Positions 49,741-62,110 of a DNA stretch of 64,000 nucleotides are shown piece by piece. Position 1 is the stretch's first letter. Every line of letters begins with the position of its first letter. The stretch is taken from positions 2,496,160 to 2,560,159 of the forward strand of contig MZZL01000409.1 in the NCBI GenBank assembly GCA_002749535.1. The letters run 5' to 3'. This DNA comes from Apophysomyces variabilis. Its lineage: Eukaryota > Mucoromycota > Mucoromycetes > Mucorales > Mucoraceae. The notes under the pieces are model-generated. The model saw only the letters and a list, made by a program, of their open reading frames with translations. It was not told where the DNA came from and did no database searches. Both the position numbers and the translations under genes were made by a program.

Positions 49741-51306
49741 ATGGGTCTTTTAAAAACACTGGACACTATTGTCCATGGTGGCATTCAACAGCCGGATTCT
49801 CACGAAAAGAAAAAAGAGTACTTATTTGGCTCAGTACTTGGTCAGATCAGCAGACGGTCTCTCTTGCGACTGACTATTCCTACTAGGCAGTGGCTCATTT
49901 GGATCGGTGAAAAAGGCAACAAGATTGGCTGACAACAAAGATGTAGCAGTAAAAGTTATTCCAAAACGTAACGTAAAGGGCCATTTCGAGATGGTATATG
50001 CAGAAATGCGAGGTAACAAAAATACTGTGCAAATCTCGCGGAAACCAATATCCTCTTTAGTATTGAAGGGTCTGAACCATCCCAACGTTATCGGGTTTTA
50101 TGATTGGTTTGAATCCCGGTAAGTCCATCGCCTATGCAAGGAGTGCGAAAGTAGTCTCATATCAAGGCTAGAGAGAAGTTTTATCTGGTGTTTGAACTGT
50201 AAGTTGGTTCATGTGCCACAACTGTGGCTGATGCTATCTGGCAGTGCAACAGGAGGAGAACTCTTTGAGCGTCTGTTTGAGCTCGGCAAATTTACAGAAA
50301 ACGATGCCGTGAAGGTCATTCGATCCGTTCTAAAAGGGCTTCAGTATCTTCATGAACATAACATCGTGCACCGAGGTAAAACTACCTTTGGAGTAATATT
50401 TCTGATTAACAACGGCAACAGACATGAAACCAGAAAACCTGCTATTCAAAACGCCGGAATCGGATGCAGATCTAGTGATCTGTGATTTCGGGTAATAACA
50501 CGATGAGCATCTGCATACCAGTCTCATTCCGATTTGCTAGCATTGCCAAATTGACAGATGACGAGTCCGCACTAGAAACAGTGTGTGGGTCCCCAGGTTA
50601 TGTTGGTAAAAATCGCATGAAACTGGGAAAAGGTGACAATCCTGACTTGATATTTGTAGCCCCGGAGGTACTACTAAAGAAAGGATATGGAACAGCCATT
50701 GATATGTGGGCTGTTGGGTATGTGCATAATGATATATGCACGTTCAGACCGGAATATTGATGAGTTTGTTAGGGTAATCACCTACACGCTGTAAGTTCAG
50801 GGTTCCTAAAGCTATCTTGTCTTACATCAAAATCAAGGCTCTGTGGCTATCAACCTTTCCAATCAGAGGATCAGGTTGAGCTTGTTGACGAAATCACACA
50901 TGCACGATACGAATTTCATGAACGGTATTGGAGAAATATTTCGCAGGACGGTAAGTAGGACTAACTTTGCACTTTATTCACATCCTGACCATCACGATCA
51001 GCTAAGGATTTCATACGTCGGCTTCTTACGCTGGATGCTGAAGCTCGACCAACTGCAACTGAAGCCCTGAAAGACAAATGGATATCGGAGGCCAAGGCTG
51101 GGGATATTGATTTACTCGCAACTGTTCGGGAAAATTTCAATCCTCGTCGTACCCTTAAAAGTGCAGTGGGTGCCGTTAGGGCTATGAATCGATTGCGCAC
51201 TAGTATTTCTTCCCAGCATCCTCCTTCCATGGAAGAAGATTCTCATTCCGCTCATCAAACCTTGTTAAGTCCTGGAACGAGTCCAGCACCAACCGCTACT
51301 CTATAA
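49741..51306 (+). CDS. Calcium/calmodulin-dependent protein kinase (CaMKI-like)
   Basis: Eleven exons that all join in phase, about 355 residues. The kinase motifs in order are LGSGSFGSVKKATR (Gly loop), VAVKVIPK (catalytic Lys), MRVLKGLNHPNVIGFYDWFE, FELATGGELFERL, HEHNIVHRDMKPENLLF (catalytic Asp), ICDFG (metal Asp), ETVCGSPGYVAPEVL (activation loop with Thr) and AIDMWAVGVITYTLLCGYQP. After the kinase domain, NFNPRRTLKSAVGAVRAMNR is the autoinhibitory and calmodulin-binding segment. Without the Gly-loop splice at the acceptor CTACTAG the motif would be lost. The T-loop suggests activation by an upstream kinase. Calcium-triggered signalling is well supported by family; targets are not known. 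Confidence 0.93.
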
Positions 51307-51391
51307 CTTGTTTAAATTGGTAATGGAGTTTAATATCACCTTTCCTATCGTACCATACATTAAAAACGCGGTAGTATTGATCCTATTTTGC

Positions 51392-52336
51392 TCATGCTGA
51401 CGGTGCTCGCTTAACAGCCCGCATAATATAATTGATTTCTAAGGATTCTACACCAGCAATTCCCACCATTCCGTTCCGCTCACTAACAATCCACTTGCGA
51501 CGCATTGGATCCCACGCGATGCCCCGAATATCTTTTACTGCCCACTCTTCACCAAATGAATTCATTGCATCTGTGATCTCTCTGCTCTTGATATACTTGC
51601 TCCAATCATGCGTTCCTTTGTGTACTAATCCCAAAATATCTTCGGCAAGCAAAACTGTTAGAGCATATGCAGCAGGTGTTCGTGACATCGTGGACAGAAA
51701 CAGATCTCCTCCGGGTCTGGTCAAATCAGCACAAGTCTTCAAAAAGTCCAAGGGTTGATTGACATGTTCAATTATCTCCATAGCCAACACCACGTCAAAT
51801 GATTCGCCTTCCGCCAATAAATCCTCTGGCAAATGCATCTGACAAGATTAATTCTAGTTTTTTGGCTATATTGTCAAGTGAATACCTGCAGTTGTGTGTC
51901 TGTATTCCAGAGTTTTCAACTTGGGATCTTTGCGTGCGTGAATATTAGCCATTTTGATATTATCACTGGACGCATCGGCTCCTATCACATCGCCACCAAG
52001 ACGGCAAAGTGTCTGCAAGAAAGAGGTCGGTGTTGATATTTACAAGCCAACTTTGTTATATACCTCAGATAATAATCCTCCACCACATCCGATATCTAAC
52101 ATGCGAAGACCATCAAATGGTCGAGATCCAGGTCGTTGAAGCTGATCGCGTACATAGGCCACGCGCGGTGCGTTCAAAAGTTGAAGCATGCCAAATTCAC
52201 CATCCGGATCCCACCATTCCGCAGACTTGTCGCTGAACTTTTGAACTTCACCCTTATCAACAGTAGAAAGGCGAGACTTTGAGTAATAGCGCGCACGTAT
52301 TGATGGGAAAGCAATGCGAAAGGTCTGTCGTAGCAT
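51392..52336 (-). CDS. COQ3: Ubiquinone biosynthesis O-methyltransferase Coq3
   Basis: Three exons: 52336-52064, 52012-51886 and 51825-51392, giving 277 residues. A mitochondrial presequence (MLRQTFRIAFPSIRARYYS) leads into KFSDKSAEWWDPDGEFGMLQ, the Coq3/UbiG start. SAM-binding motif I is MLDIGCGGGLLSETLCRLGG and motif II contains VIGADASSDNI. LEYRHTTAEDLLAEGESFDV and VLAMEIIEHVNQPLDFLKTC complete the fold; the second splice, using the acceptor in TTTGCCAG, restores HTTAEDLL. GGDLFLSTMSRT and GTHDWSKYI match the family. The enzyme performs both O-methylation steps of coenzyme Q synthesis on the matrix side of the inner membrane. The gene is convergent with the CaMK gene, 85 bp apart. Confidence 0.95.
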
Positions 52337-52981
52337 GTCGAGTTGAAAACAAAGCAAGCAAACTGAGAAGTCGGAGTTAAAGATCCTTACAAAAAGGCCT
52401 AAAGTCAGGCGACAACCACCATTAGCGAGCTAGCTGGATGGTAACTGAGTTTTGCCCCTACACCAGCGATTACCACGATATGCTGCCATACCAAAATATA
52501 GCGCAAGAGATCTTAAGGACATGCTAGTTAATTTGTTATATCTCACATAGGTGTTGGTCTTCCAATTGTTAGTAGTAAACAATCTAATTTTTGCCTCAGT
52601 TAACGAAGGCAGCTGTAAATGCAATCTGCACCTTATTTTACAGCAAAAGCGAATTGTACTCGCTATATTGCTCTTAGTATGTAAGTGGCCTATTTCAAGC
52701 AATGCGGTTCCGTCTTTTTGTAGTTGAACTGACATCAGATTATTCTGTGCAATCCAACTCTGTAATAGTGATCGCGACTTTCCTTCTCACACCCCTTTGC
52801 ACGATCTGAGCAACATGGAACTATGCTTTCAGATACCATGACGTGAATTACTGGACAGAAAGCATAATCTTAACCCCTTATTTAAACCTACATGTCCTTC
52901 ATACATTCTGCATATACAATGGTACCTAACCTGAAAGACCAGTTTCACTATCTGTATCAGTTGCTACATCAGGACTAATAT
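52337..52981. other. Intergenic region upstream of COQ3
   Basis: Promoter side of COQ3. No coding frame is supported; the 101-codon minus-strand frame at 52430-52735 lacks conserved character. Confidence 0.45.
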
Positions 52982-54823
52982 ATGGAGCCAATACCCAACA
53001 TTTTGAAAAAGATCAACGTATCAGCCGACGGCTTGCCGGTGACGGACACAAATCTATCTGCAAGACATAAAGTATATCTTGCAATTCCTTCTGATATCTT
53101 TAATGGAAGGGTCAGAAAATCACGGAATACGCAAAGAACGATCGTTTCCCACCAGAAATTATGCTAAACGTAAATTTTATACGAAAACATCACATATGAC
53201 TCTTTGAGCTCAAATAAGAATGCAAAGCTCGTCAGCTATATCCGGAAACATAGGCAATGTCGTAGCATCTTTGCCAAAGATACATTCTGATGTCAAATAT
53301 ATTTGATATCGAGCTCTGCGATAGTTTAATAAACCGATGTCGAACTTAAACGCTGCTATCATTTGCCCTGCACGGAGCACACCAATCGTATCCGCACGCA
53401 AGATAAGATCCAACAAGACTTTCTTAAGCTTTCGACAGAAGATTGTCATTATCTATCACGCCTTTGCGAAAAAGATAACCCAAAAGTTTTCCATAGTATA
53501 TTCGATCCTAAAATTGGACAGCCGGATCAGAAAAACTGTTTGCCTTGACGCCGGCGTTATCTTTTCACTGGAGATACTTCAAGTTTGACCAACGGATCCT
53601 TGCTTCGACCTCTCCCTGGTGTCCAGTGGGTTGGCCCGGGATAAGCGTTTTGAGCTTTTTCTGGTATTTCAAACTCAAAGCTTTCAAGACATTGACAACC
53701 GCTAAATAGTTAATAAATCACCAACTGGATTGTTACAACCAATGGCCAAAGTGTCTTTTTCCTTTGCTCGTAAGAAGAATAAAGTCGAATATGTCCCTGA
53801 TGCCAATTCCGATCCGGGGGCAAAAGCGACGGTGATAATAATGATCATGGCCAAGAAGACGTGACGATGGCCGACTTCAGAGACCGTTTCGATGATTAGG
53901 AAGTGAAAGGGGTGGAGTGGGTGTGACAGATGCGTTTGTTGTCTTGCAATGGTCATTGGAAAGAATCGCGTGAGGTGATAAAGCATGTACCAAAGAATTC
54001 TATCATATTACGAAATAAAATATCTCAAGGTTTTTTATAGAACATTGAAAAAAAAAAAAAAAAAAACCCTTGAGACACAGAGTATTTAGAGAACTACACC
54101 AATCAGTAAGGCGAATAAAGTTGAAGTCTTACAAATATAAATCACGTACATGACACAGCATCGGAAGAGCATCTACCAATTTTGGGATCAGCAATTTATC
54201 AGTCTCCAGCTTTGGAGGTAATTAATACAAGCAATGATGAGGAACAATGTGTAGACGGTATTAACCATTATCAAATAGAAACATTGGGCATCAAGAAGCC
54301 AGCCGTCAGGCTGACCAACGGTAGAGACAAATACTGGGAAAAGAACAGCTTGAATTAGTCGAGGGCATCGCTTGAAACGGCAGAAACTTAAGGGCAAGCG
54401 TGGGAAAACGGCCAACCGACAAAAATGTTCCGATTGCCGACCTTGTATTGGTACATAATCTACAAAGGAAGTTATACATTATGCTAAAATATCAGTAATT
54501 GATTCTTTTATTCAGACCAAAGTGGAGAAAGGCACACCTTCTCGATTCCAGAAAAAACCACTCATTTCATTTTAAAAACGCTATCTTGTCCACCATCATG
54601 CCAGAAAAAAGAACGCGATTGGTGTGGACAATGTATCGCAAGATGAAGGCAAAGGAAAGTGTGGCCTCTGTGCGATAATAGAGATCGGCGAATACAAAAC
54701 ATTGAAAATCTGCCCCAACTATGATTGGGAAAGTCTGACAGGCATCAAAGGATCCCTGCCTCAATCGTTACACGCAGTATTGAAATACAAAATCTGCAGT
54801 ACTGTGTGTGGAATCGCAATTTG
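52982..54823 (+). pseudogene. Decayed plus-strand coding fragments, unknown origin
   Basis: Several stretches read as normal protein but in different frames with stops and shifts between them. Examples are MEPIPNILKKINVSADGLPV (52982), DKIQQDFLKLSTEDCHYLSR near 53410, FELFLVFQTQSFQDIDNR near 53670, MAKVSFSFARKKNKVEYVPD (53742) followed after a likely one-base loss in a G run by DGDNNDHGQEDVTMADFRDR, a Lys/Arg-rich block with CSDCRPC near 54430, and KGKCGLCAIIEIGEYKTLKI (54654). The last two suggest zinc-binding clusters as at the ends of some transposases, but no family is recognised. One or more genes could also be live with introns I failed to see. Confidence 0.3.
54024..54074. repeat. Poly(A) tract within a short inverted repeat
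   Basis: CTCAAGGTTTTTT at 54024-54036 is matched in reverse complement by AAAAAACCCTTGAG at 54061-54074 with one extra base. A run of 19 A lies at 54048-54066. It could fold as a hairpin; function unknown. Confidence 0.6.
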
Positions 54824-54829
54824 AACAAT

Positions 54830-55166
54830 AGCAGAAACATCACGCGGCTGGCGGTATACAAAGCATCCTAGGAGATTCTAGGCCAGCAAAATTTACTGAA
54901 AGCAAAACAAGTTGAAGGGATAAAGCCGAGGCAACACATGCAGGTCGGTCGAGGTAAGATCCCATTTTGAATAACACAAAACCCAACTACAACTCGTTCA
55001 TTTTTCCTCAGTTGTCGAAGCGTAGCGAATTCAAGTACTTTGTTACGCATAATACATAGTCATCAGCATATCATAGTATTCTACAGTTATCGATTTTATG
55101 TATTACATGATCGAGTTTTAAAGAGATACATTTGGATTAAACGTTCCATTCTACTGTCTTTTCAAT
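54830..55166. other. 3' flank of the second kelch gene
   Basis: AT-rich with no frame supported on either strand. Confidence 0.45.
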
Positions 55167-57227
55167 TTAATTTTCTTGAAGCTCCTTTGATCGTACTGTT
55201 GCTGACCGCATCAGGTTACTATTGTTACGGGAAGAAGATGGATCGCTGGACTGGTTTAATGACTTGTTTTGCTGCTGTAATTCTTTCTCGAATTCAACGC
55301 AAGAACAACACTTTAGCTTCTGCATCGAATACGTCCAGTGGCCCTGATGTGTGGTCGTTTCTTCGACAATCGAGTTTGTTGAGGAAACGTGCATAGCGCT
55401 TACAATGGAAGATTTACACCGTGCCTGCGCGTCAAGATGATTGCTGTCGCTACTACTTTCGTCTTGACATTTTTCCACGCCACCTTCTACGAGGTTTTCC
55501 TTCTCTTTACCCACGTTTTGAGAGTTGTAATTCTTTTTTTCCGCCTTCTCTCGACGTCGTAAACACAGAAAGGCGACTGCTGTCGCAACTACACCTGCCT
55601 AGAAGATTATAAGCTAAAGATGGCAAGAATGGGATAGTGAAAATGGTACATACAGCAGTAATACTCGATATCAGTATACCAGCCAATGCTGCCTGACTCG
55701 GCCCCTCATGATCTCTCATGTTATGTTTCTCTGGTTGGATCTCGTATGTTGTAAACATATCTGTCCATGTCATATGCTCAATATCGAACAAATGGAAATC
55801 ATTTTTGACCAGCCCGGTACTGTCGATGCCAAATAAAATGAATAGAGAAGCGTTCTTGTACAGTACCACTTAAGCGTAAAGGTTAAAAAGAAAGTATCCT
55901 CGCCTTTGATGCATACCTGAGTGGCCGTATCTTGGTCCTGCACCAACATCTAACGCTAAAGGAACTTGTGTCCATAACATCTGAGAAAGGTCAAGCTGAT
56001 AGCAAAAGTCCTTGAGTGGCAGCAGCATGTCTGTGATACATTGTGTTGTAGATAAGGCGTCGGAAACTGTGCAATAATACATACCAGGATCAGATCCTCC
56101 ATAGATCAGAATGTTTGAATTTGGCACTAGAACATGGTAGGATGAATATTTTCTGGAAGACATCGGGTTTTCTGAGCTTACGTAGGGTAGCTGTATGTAA
56201 TATTCTAGGTGCAGGGGTCGGTCCAGTTGCTGTCTGCAAATGCCAGTGACCAGTTAGGGTGTTGAACATAAGTATATCGTTCATAGAAGCTTTGGCTAAA
56301 GTATAGTTTACTCCAGAGTTATCGTGGTGTATCACATTCAAGCCGCCAATAAAATAAATAGAGTTGCCGTCGTTACTGAATGTAGCGGTGTGTTTTATCC
56401 TGGCATACGCGTTGACAGGAAATGATGCATTATGCGTTATATTTGGAAGCCAATGCCGCTGCTACTACGTCCTATCAGAAATAAAGTACATTTTGCAGAG
56501 TCTACTTGCCAAAAATGAAAAGGCCATTAGGCTTGAAGATGGCGATTGGATGATCGTATTTGATGTCATACGGCTGCTGTATCCTCTATAGTTATTTATA
56601 AGATGTGGCTCAAACCTATATAACCGTTCAACGCACATGATGCCTCCCCAGTACCAAATCATATTTTTACCATCCATATCACTAGCAGCATCGTGTCTAA
56701 ATAAATGGTAAATCAATTAAATCTCGGTTGTAGTATCCTTTACACTTGATTTACACCGGAACTACCAAGGGTTTCCCAACGGTCCACATCAGCGTAATAC
56801 ACGACAGTCTGGTTGATTAAAGGGGAGTCATTGTTATAGCCGATACCGCCATGGATAATATAGCTGTTCGTGCTCTCCAAAGCACTCATCGAAAAATAAG
56901 CATTTGGTTCCAACTGATAATTTCTTGCTGTCGCAAGTCTTTTCCACTTTGATTGTGCTTCGTCTGTACTGAAGTTTCTGGATAAATCCAACCAATAATG
57001 GTCGCTAAGAGTAGTGGGCGCACTACTCCCAGCAATGAACATACTGCCGCCATAGCAATAGATTCTCTGATATAAATATACACACCCTGTACATGGCATA
57101 AATTTATATACAACCTTTGAATAGGGAACTCTTTACCTCCAGCTTGTCTCGCGGGAGGCTGCAGGGCTAACACAAGTTGAAAGCTCCACCATATGAAAGG
57201 AAGCAAAAGCAGAGTTATCAATTCCAT
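55167..57227 (-). CDS. Kelch-repeat single-pass membrane protein, second copy
   Basis: The minus-strand gene starts MELITLLLLPFIWWSFQLVL (signal peptide). The first splice (57137-57088 region) gives GCVYLYQRIYCYGGSMFIAG. Kelch blades follow: IIHGGIGYNND, MIWYWGG, GLFIFGK, HTATFSNDGNSIYFIGGLN, NILIYGGSDPGMYYC and RYGHSG, then LYKNASLFILFGIDSTG. A transmembrane helix (LAGILISSITA joined to AGVVATAVAFLCL) with RRREK leads to a tail of about 120 residues containing CKCC-like KCCSCVEFEKELQQQ. Blade order, intron positions and the splice after HTATL or HTTTW match the gene at 6150-8262, so the two are paralogues. One junction near 56455-56510 could not be phased, so the gene may use an unusual splice site or be damaged there. 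Confidence 0.7.
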
Positions 57228-57949
57228 TTATCGTAAACTGCACCTTGAAGACAGAAAAGAAAGGATTATCTCTACATAATATATAGATTAATTAAAAGTG
57301 ATAGCCACTGATCCCTTGTGAGATTTTAATTTTATTGTTTGTTCAGGTGAAACTTCCACTCGCGCAGTAAGGACCTACATTCACCAGAATGCGGCTTTCA
57401 ATCATCCATATCCATTTGTTGTAGTAAAAATAGCATAGTTATGATTAAGTAGTTACTAATACCACAGCATGGCGTATCCCAGGGCCAAAAACAAAAGTTT
57501 TCTTCATTTTGTCATATACTCCTCTGTGATATTTATTCAAGGAGTTGATACTATGTTCTCTGTCTATACGAAACGCAAAGCTAATCGTGCCTACGATCCA
57601 ATGCCTAGCATTCATTGAACTAAAATCGCTGCTTTTCAGACTTTCTGGGCACCTGTGGTATAGTACTATGCTACTGAAATAATCAAAAACGATCGATGTC
57701 CTAACCCTCCGCCTTCGCTTGATCTCCCTCTAAAGTTTTTAGGTGATAGTAGTCTCATTTCTCAAAACGCGGAAATGGACGAAATACCATAATGATCAAC
57801 ATAAGCATTTACTAAATACCCAATTTGTAGCAATTCTTATGCTAGTCTTTAGTTATCTCTTTGATCATGGCGAACCTTACACGTGACGGCTGGATAAAAC
57901 AAATGCTGCTCGAAAAAGCGGAACAAGCTATTTTCGTCGATTTCCTTGA
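57228..57949. other. Divergent intergenic region between kelch gene 2 and USO1
   Basis: About 720 bp holding both promoters. A frame at 57861-58094 overlaps the USO1 start but is in the wrong phase and is a shadow. Confidence 0.5.
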
Positions 57950-60900
57950 ATGGATTTCTTCACCAGAGGCTATTCTGCACTTCGGGGCGAACGCGGACAG
58001 CTGCAGTCGGCGGATGAGACGATTGAAAGACTCGCAGATTGTCTGGAAACAGCTACTTTACTCGAAGACCGACGCGCGGGAGTCCTTAGCTTGAAAGGTC
58101 TTGTCAGGGACTGGCCAGAGGTGAGCATGTCTATGCATCTAAGGCACCGTATTCATCCATTTGTAGGAAGTAGGCGATAAAAGTTTGCCAGCACTTATCA
58201 AAGTCCTCCATACGGACTACAAGGATGCCGACATGACAAAATCATTGCTCGAAACCTTTACTGTTTTATGCACAGTTCATAATCAGGTTCGTGTACTTTT
58301 CAAGGAAAAGGAAACAGCATTATCCTAACAATGGCCAAAGTCTGTACATGACGACAAAGGCTATCGATTTACCGATCAGTTTGTAGAGGTAGATATAAAA
58401 AAAACGTCAGAAAGCTTTGCTGAGCGTTGCTAGGATTCCCGAAATGTCACGATTCTTTTGGATATACTCGAAGAATACGACTTCTACGTACGATACAACA
58501 CGATAAAATTGCTCTCGGTGTTGTTGATTAACCGTATCCAACGGATACAAGAATGCATTTTGACAAGTCCTATGGGGATTACCCGACTTGTTGACTTGTT
58601 AGACGATAAGCGAGATATTATCCGAAACGGTAAACCCCTCATGCTCAGTTATTCAGCCTCTATAGCTTTATTTTGACTTTGCAGAAAGTCTGTTGTTATT
58701 GACTATGTTAACGCGAAACAATACCGAAATTCAAAAGCTGGTTACATTTCAGGCGACTTTTGAAAGGCTACTGGCAATTATCGAAGATCAAGAAGGCATA
58801 TCTGGAGATATTGTGGTGCAAGACAGCTTATCTTTGATGCACAACCTTTTGCGATACAATGTATCTGATCAGGTATGCAAGCCTGGGATGGGCAAATAGA
58901 ACATTTAGCTTTTGCTAGGTTTATTTCCGTGAAACCAGCTGCATTCAACAGATCCCCGGCTTGTTAGGCTATGTTGGGGATAGCGATGCTGATCATGTTC
59001 CTTTTTCTTACGAAGAGTGGCCGCCACAAAAAGTAGCTAACACTGTCCTTGTCTTGCAATTGGTTCGGATTCTGGCTGAACCAGACGGGGTAAACACACC
59101 GATTAACCAGAAAACCATGGCACAGAGTGGCATCATGCTGCCAATCGTTCAGCTTGGAATATGTTCAAATGCGCCATCCATTGTAAGAACAGAGGCCTTG
59201 TATGCAATTGCGTACGTCATACGTGGGAATTCCGAGAACCAGGATTTGCTGGCAAAGACAATTGTAGTTAGTCCGCCAAAAATTGCTGATGGCCAGATCG
59301 ATAGCTCAGTGGCCGGCTTACCACGACCAGCTATAGTCTCTCTCATAGCCGTTGCGCTTAATGCAGACCAAGAACTCCAGTACAGCTATTCAAGCCGAGC
59401 TGCGGCCACATATACCATATTCTCTTGCATTGAAGGGAATCCAGATGCGCAACTCGTTATTGCTTCAACTATGAAACTGCCTCCTGCAGACAACGTGAAT
59501 ACCAAGTTTTCAGGTTAGTCGGTGCTTATTCGAGCTGGGATTTATGCATGTTGTCTAGACAAGCCTCATTCTGCTGGTTCACTCCTGCTCGAAACCCTCG
59601 AGAACTGGGAACTCTCCGTGCATGATCCTTACAAGCTATGGTTCGCTTGCGCTATCGTGTCTCACATAATCAAAGATAATGAGCAAGCAAAAACGATTGC
59701 GGGTAGCATTGTATTTGGCGAAGAAGCGAACGGTAAAGAATAGCGAGATAGTGAAGATGGCTGAATATTCGATAGGAGAGGAACCTGTACCGCTTTTGCA
59801 TCATGTTATTGCACAGTTACTGATGTCCGTGAAGAATCCGTCCACGGATTCACGGATACCCATTGGTTATCTATGTCTACTTTCTACCTGGCTGTGGGAT
59901 AGTCCTGCATCAGTGAGCCTGTTCCTGTCAGAAAGCACACATGTTCAATTTGTACGTGAACTGTCTGCGCGATTTGTTTCTAATTATTCTTATTTTTTTC
60001 AGCTTATTCAAGAAATACAATCTTCTTCCCATGATCCTACTATACAAGGTCTGGCAGCATTTTTATTGGGAATCACCTATGAACATAATAATGACCCTAA
60101 GACACCCATGGATAGGCAAGGGATCCTCTGTCATTTCGACATGACAATAATAACTGCAATATAGGGAGAAGCTTCAAGCAATCATATCCAGCCGTGTGGA
60201 CCAGTTCACCAGCCATCTGGCACGCTTAAGAGACAGTCCTGCCGTCAAAAGCGCACCACAATTCTTGCAGATATCAATTGAAGAAGAGGCCAAAGCTAAT
60301 AATGCTAAATCGTTGCCTTCTCTGCTTCTTGACAGTGCATTTGTGGAATTCTTTAAGAATACATATGGTAATCTCATCAAGGACACGTTGGGTTTCTGAT
60401 GTGGTTCATAGAACATATCCAAAAATCGCTGAAAAGGAAACCATCGAGTTTCAATCAGAGTAGATCTTATGGTAATAGAAAGCTCAAATGCAATGAATGA
60501 CTAAGTACTGATATCCGGAGTAATTAGCTACTGTGGCAGCTGAAGGCATACAGGCCAGTGATGAAATGGTGCAATCCTACAAGGACACGATTGATCGGCA
60601 AGCAAAACAGATCTCCGCACTTGAGCAACAACTGGCGGAACTGACAAGTACCCTAACAGCCAAGGTACATCGGAATTACGTGATCTTAGCATATTGGAAT
60701 ATTGACCTGGCTTGCGCAGCAAGCAGAAGAAGACAAGCTGAGGGAAATTGTTGTAGAACTAGAAGCCAGCTTGGCTGCTGAAAAAGCCAAGAATACCGAA
60801 TTGGCATCAAGTCTTGCTGCAGAAAAATTGGCATCGGAGGATGCGAAGAGTAAGATATCAGAACTAGAGGCCGGTATTTCCCGTGAGAAGAGTGAGATGG

Positions 60901-61062
60901 AAGACTTGTTGGTGTGCATGGGTAAGCTAAACAAAGACACGGCGATTGTGGGAGCGACTAATCGCAACATTAGGCGAGCAAGACTTGGACATAAAGAAAT
61001 ATAGGAAGAAGTTGAGAGAATTGGGGGAAGTTGTTACAGATAGCGAAGATGAAGAAGAATAA
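57950..61062 (+). CDS. USO1: Vesicle tethering factor Uso1/p115
   Basis: About thirteen exons that join in phase, roughly 850 residues, between animal p115 and yeast Uso1 in type. The start MDFFTRGYSALRGERGQLQS precedes DETIERLADCLETATLLEDR and RAGVLSLKGLVRDWPEEVGD, the first armadillo helices of the globular head. Later blocks include LLDILEEYDFYVRYNTIKLL, QVYFRETSCIQQIPGLLGYV, SRAAATYTIFSCIEGNPDAQ and TYEHNNDPKTPMDREKLQA. The C-terminal third is coiled coil (DTIDRQAKQISALEQQLAEL) ending in the acidic tail TDSEDEEE that binds GM130-type partners. One intron (60116-60164) has a GC-AG border. Uso1 tethers COPII and COPI vesicles at the Golgi with Rab1/Ypt1. Confidence 0.93.
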
Positions 61063-61316
61063 ACAAGATTATCTGAGAGTCCAATATAGAGTATGATCTC
61101 TCCATACCGACCAGCCGAAACACTATTAATGAGTGCAAGATGTATACTGCTTCCGGACATGCACCTTGCATCTTTTAATATTTATGGCGTGCCTTTTGAA
61201 TTCTACTTCTTGTAAATCACCCAAACGGTTTCATAAGACAATGTGGCATCCACCTACAGTGGGGAAAGTGGGAATTTTGATCATGCTGAGCGAGACTAGG
61301 CCATCAACTTGAAAAT

Positions 61317-61748
61317 GTGCTGCGTGGCGTGAGATTCACCCTGCTAAGCAAAACTTGGAAATATATACCGGTGGGTAATGAATTGACTGTGAATCTGGAT
61401 CAAAGGCTGCATGATATGCCATTAGTAAAAGAGGACGACATCATAGAGGTTGGTATTATTACAAAACATATTTCATATCCACGCATGGGAACCAAGTTAG
61501 CGTGGGTGTCAGTAACACATCAATACCAATGCGACAATGAATTTCGCATTTCTCTTACAATACGAGAAACATGTTGGAAATTACTGAGTATGATAAGAAG
61601 GATGGACGGTTTCCCGAGCCTTTTCGCTTATTGCTTTTATGACACTTGTGATTCTTCTCCTTGCAATAAAGCTGTGGGTTGCAGAGAGCACCAAGTTGAT
61701 GTTTTCGGATGTATGCAATCATCTGAAAGCGATACAGCATCTTGTTAG
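61317..61748 (+). CDS. Possible hypothetical protein, gene structure unresolved
   Basis: Open for 143 codons from the first Met. The N-terminal part (KTWKYIPVGNELTVNLDQRL, HDMPLVKEDDIIEVG) has protein-like composition. The later part is Cys-rich and less convincing, and the neighbouring frame carries a transmembrane-like segment downstream. A 48-bp intron from 61448 is possible. No family is recognised. It may be a fragment of a membrane-anchored lipid-binding protein, but that is a guess. Confidence 0.25.
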   Translation: MLRGVRFTLLSKTWKYIPVGNELTVNLDQRLHDMPLVKEDDIIEVGIITKHISYPRMGTKLAWVSVTHQYQCDNEFRISLTIRETCWKLLSMIRRMDGFPSLFAYCFYDTCDSSPCNKAVGCREHQVDVFGCMQSSESDTASC

Positions 61749-62110
61749 TGAACTCGACGGTACAAGGTAATAAGGATATCAAGTCAACTCAGATTTCAAT
61801 ACGAGTAAGATCACATAAATTTTTTCTTACATGTCGCTCGCTTTATATTTATTTCAATGTATTGACCCTTTTTTTGTCCACCAATCTTTTTTTTTACTGG
61901 AATTTGTCTTTCCAACTTCATCATAGTCTTCTCGACATCTACTTCCCACTTATCACCATCACACATTGCAAAATTTCTAAACCCTGTGTTAGTGGTGTCG
62001 ACGAACACAAGAATAAGGCACAGAGTTGAAATATCAGCGGCAGGATAAGATGGCAGAGGTGAGCTTTCATCCTTTGTGGCGATCGTATAATTGCCTAAGT
62101 ACCATGAACA

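Noticed and set aside
54188..54415. Minus-strand frame with a hydrophobic segment that looks like a membrane helix
   Set aside because: The opposite strand also has protein-like sequence here, and no start or neighbouring exon supports the minus frame.
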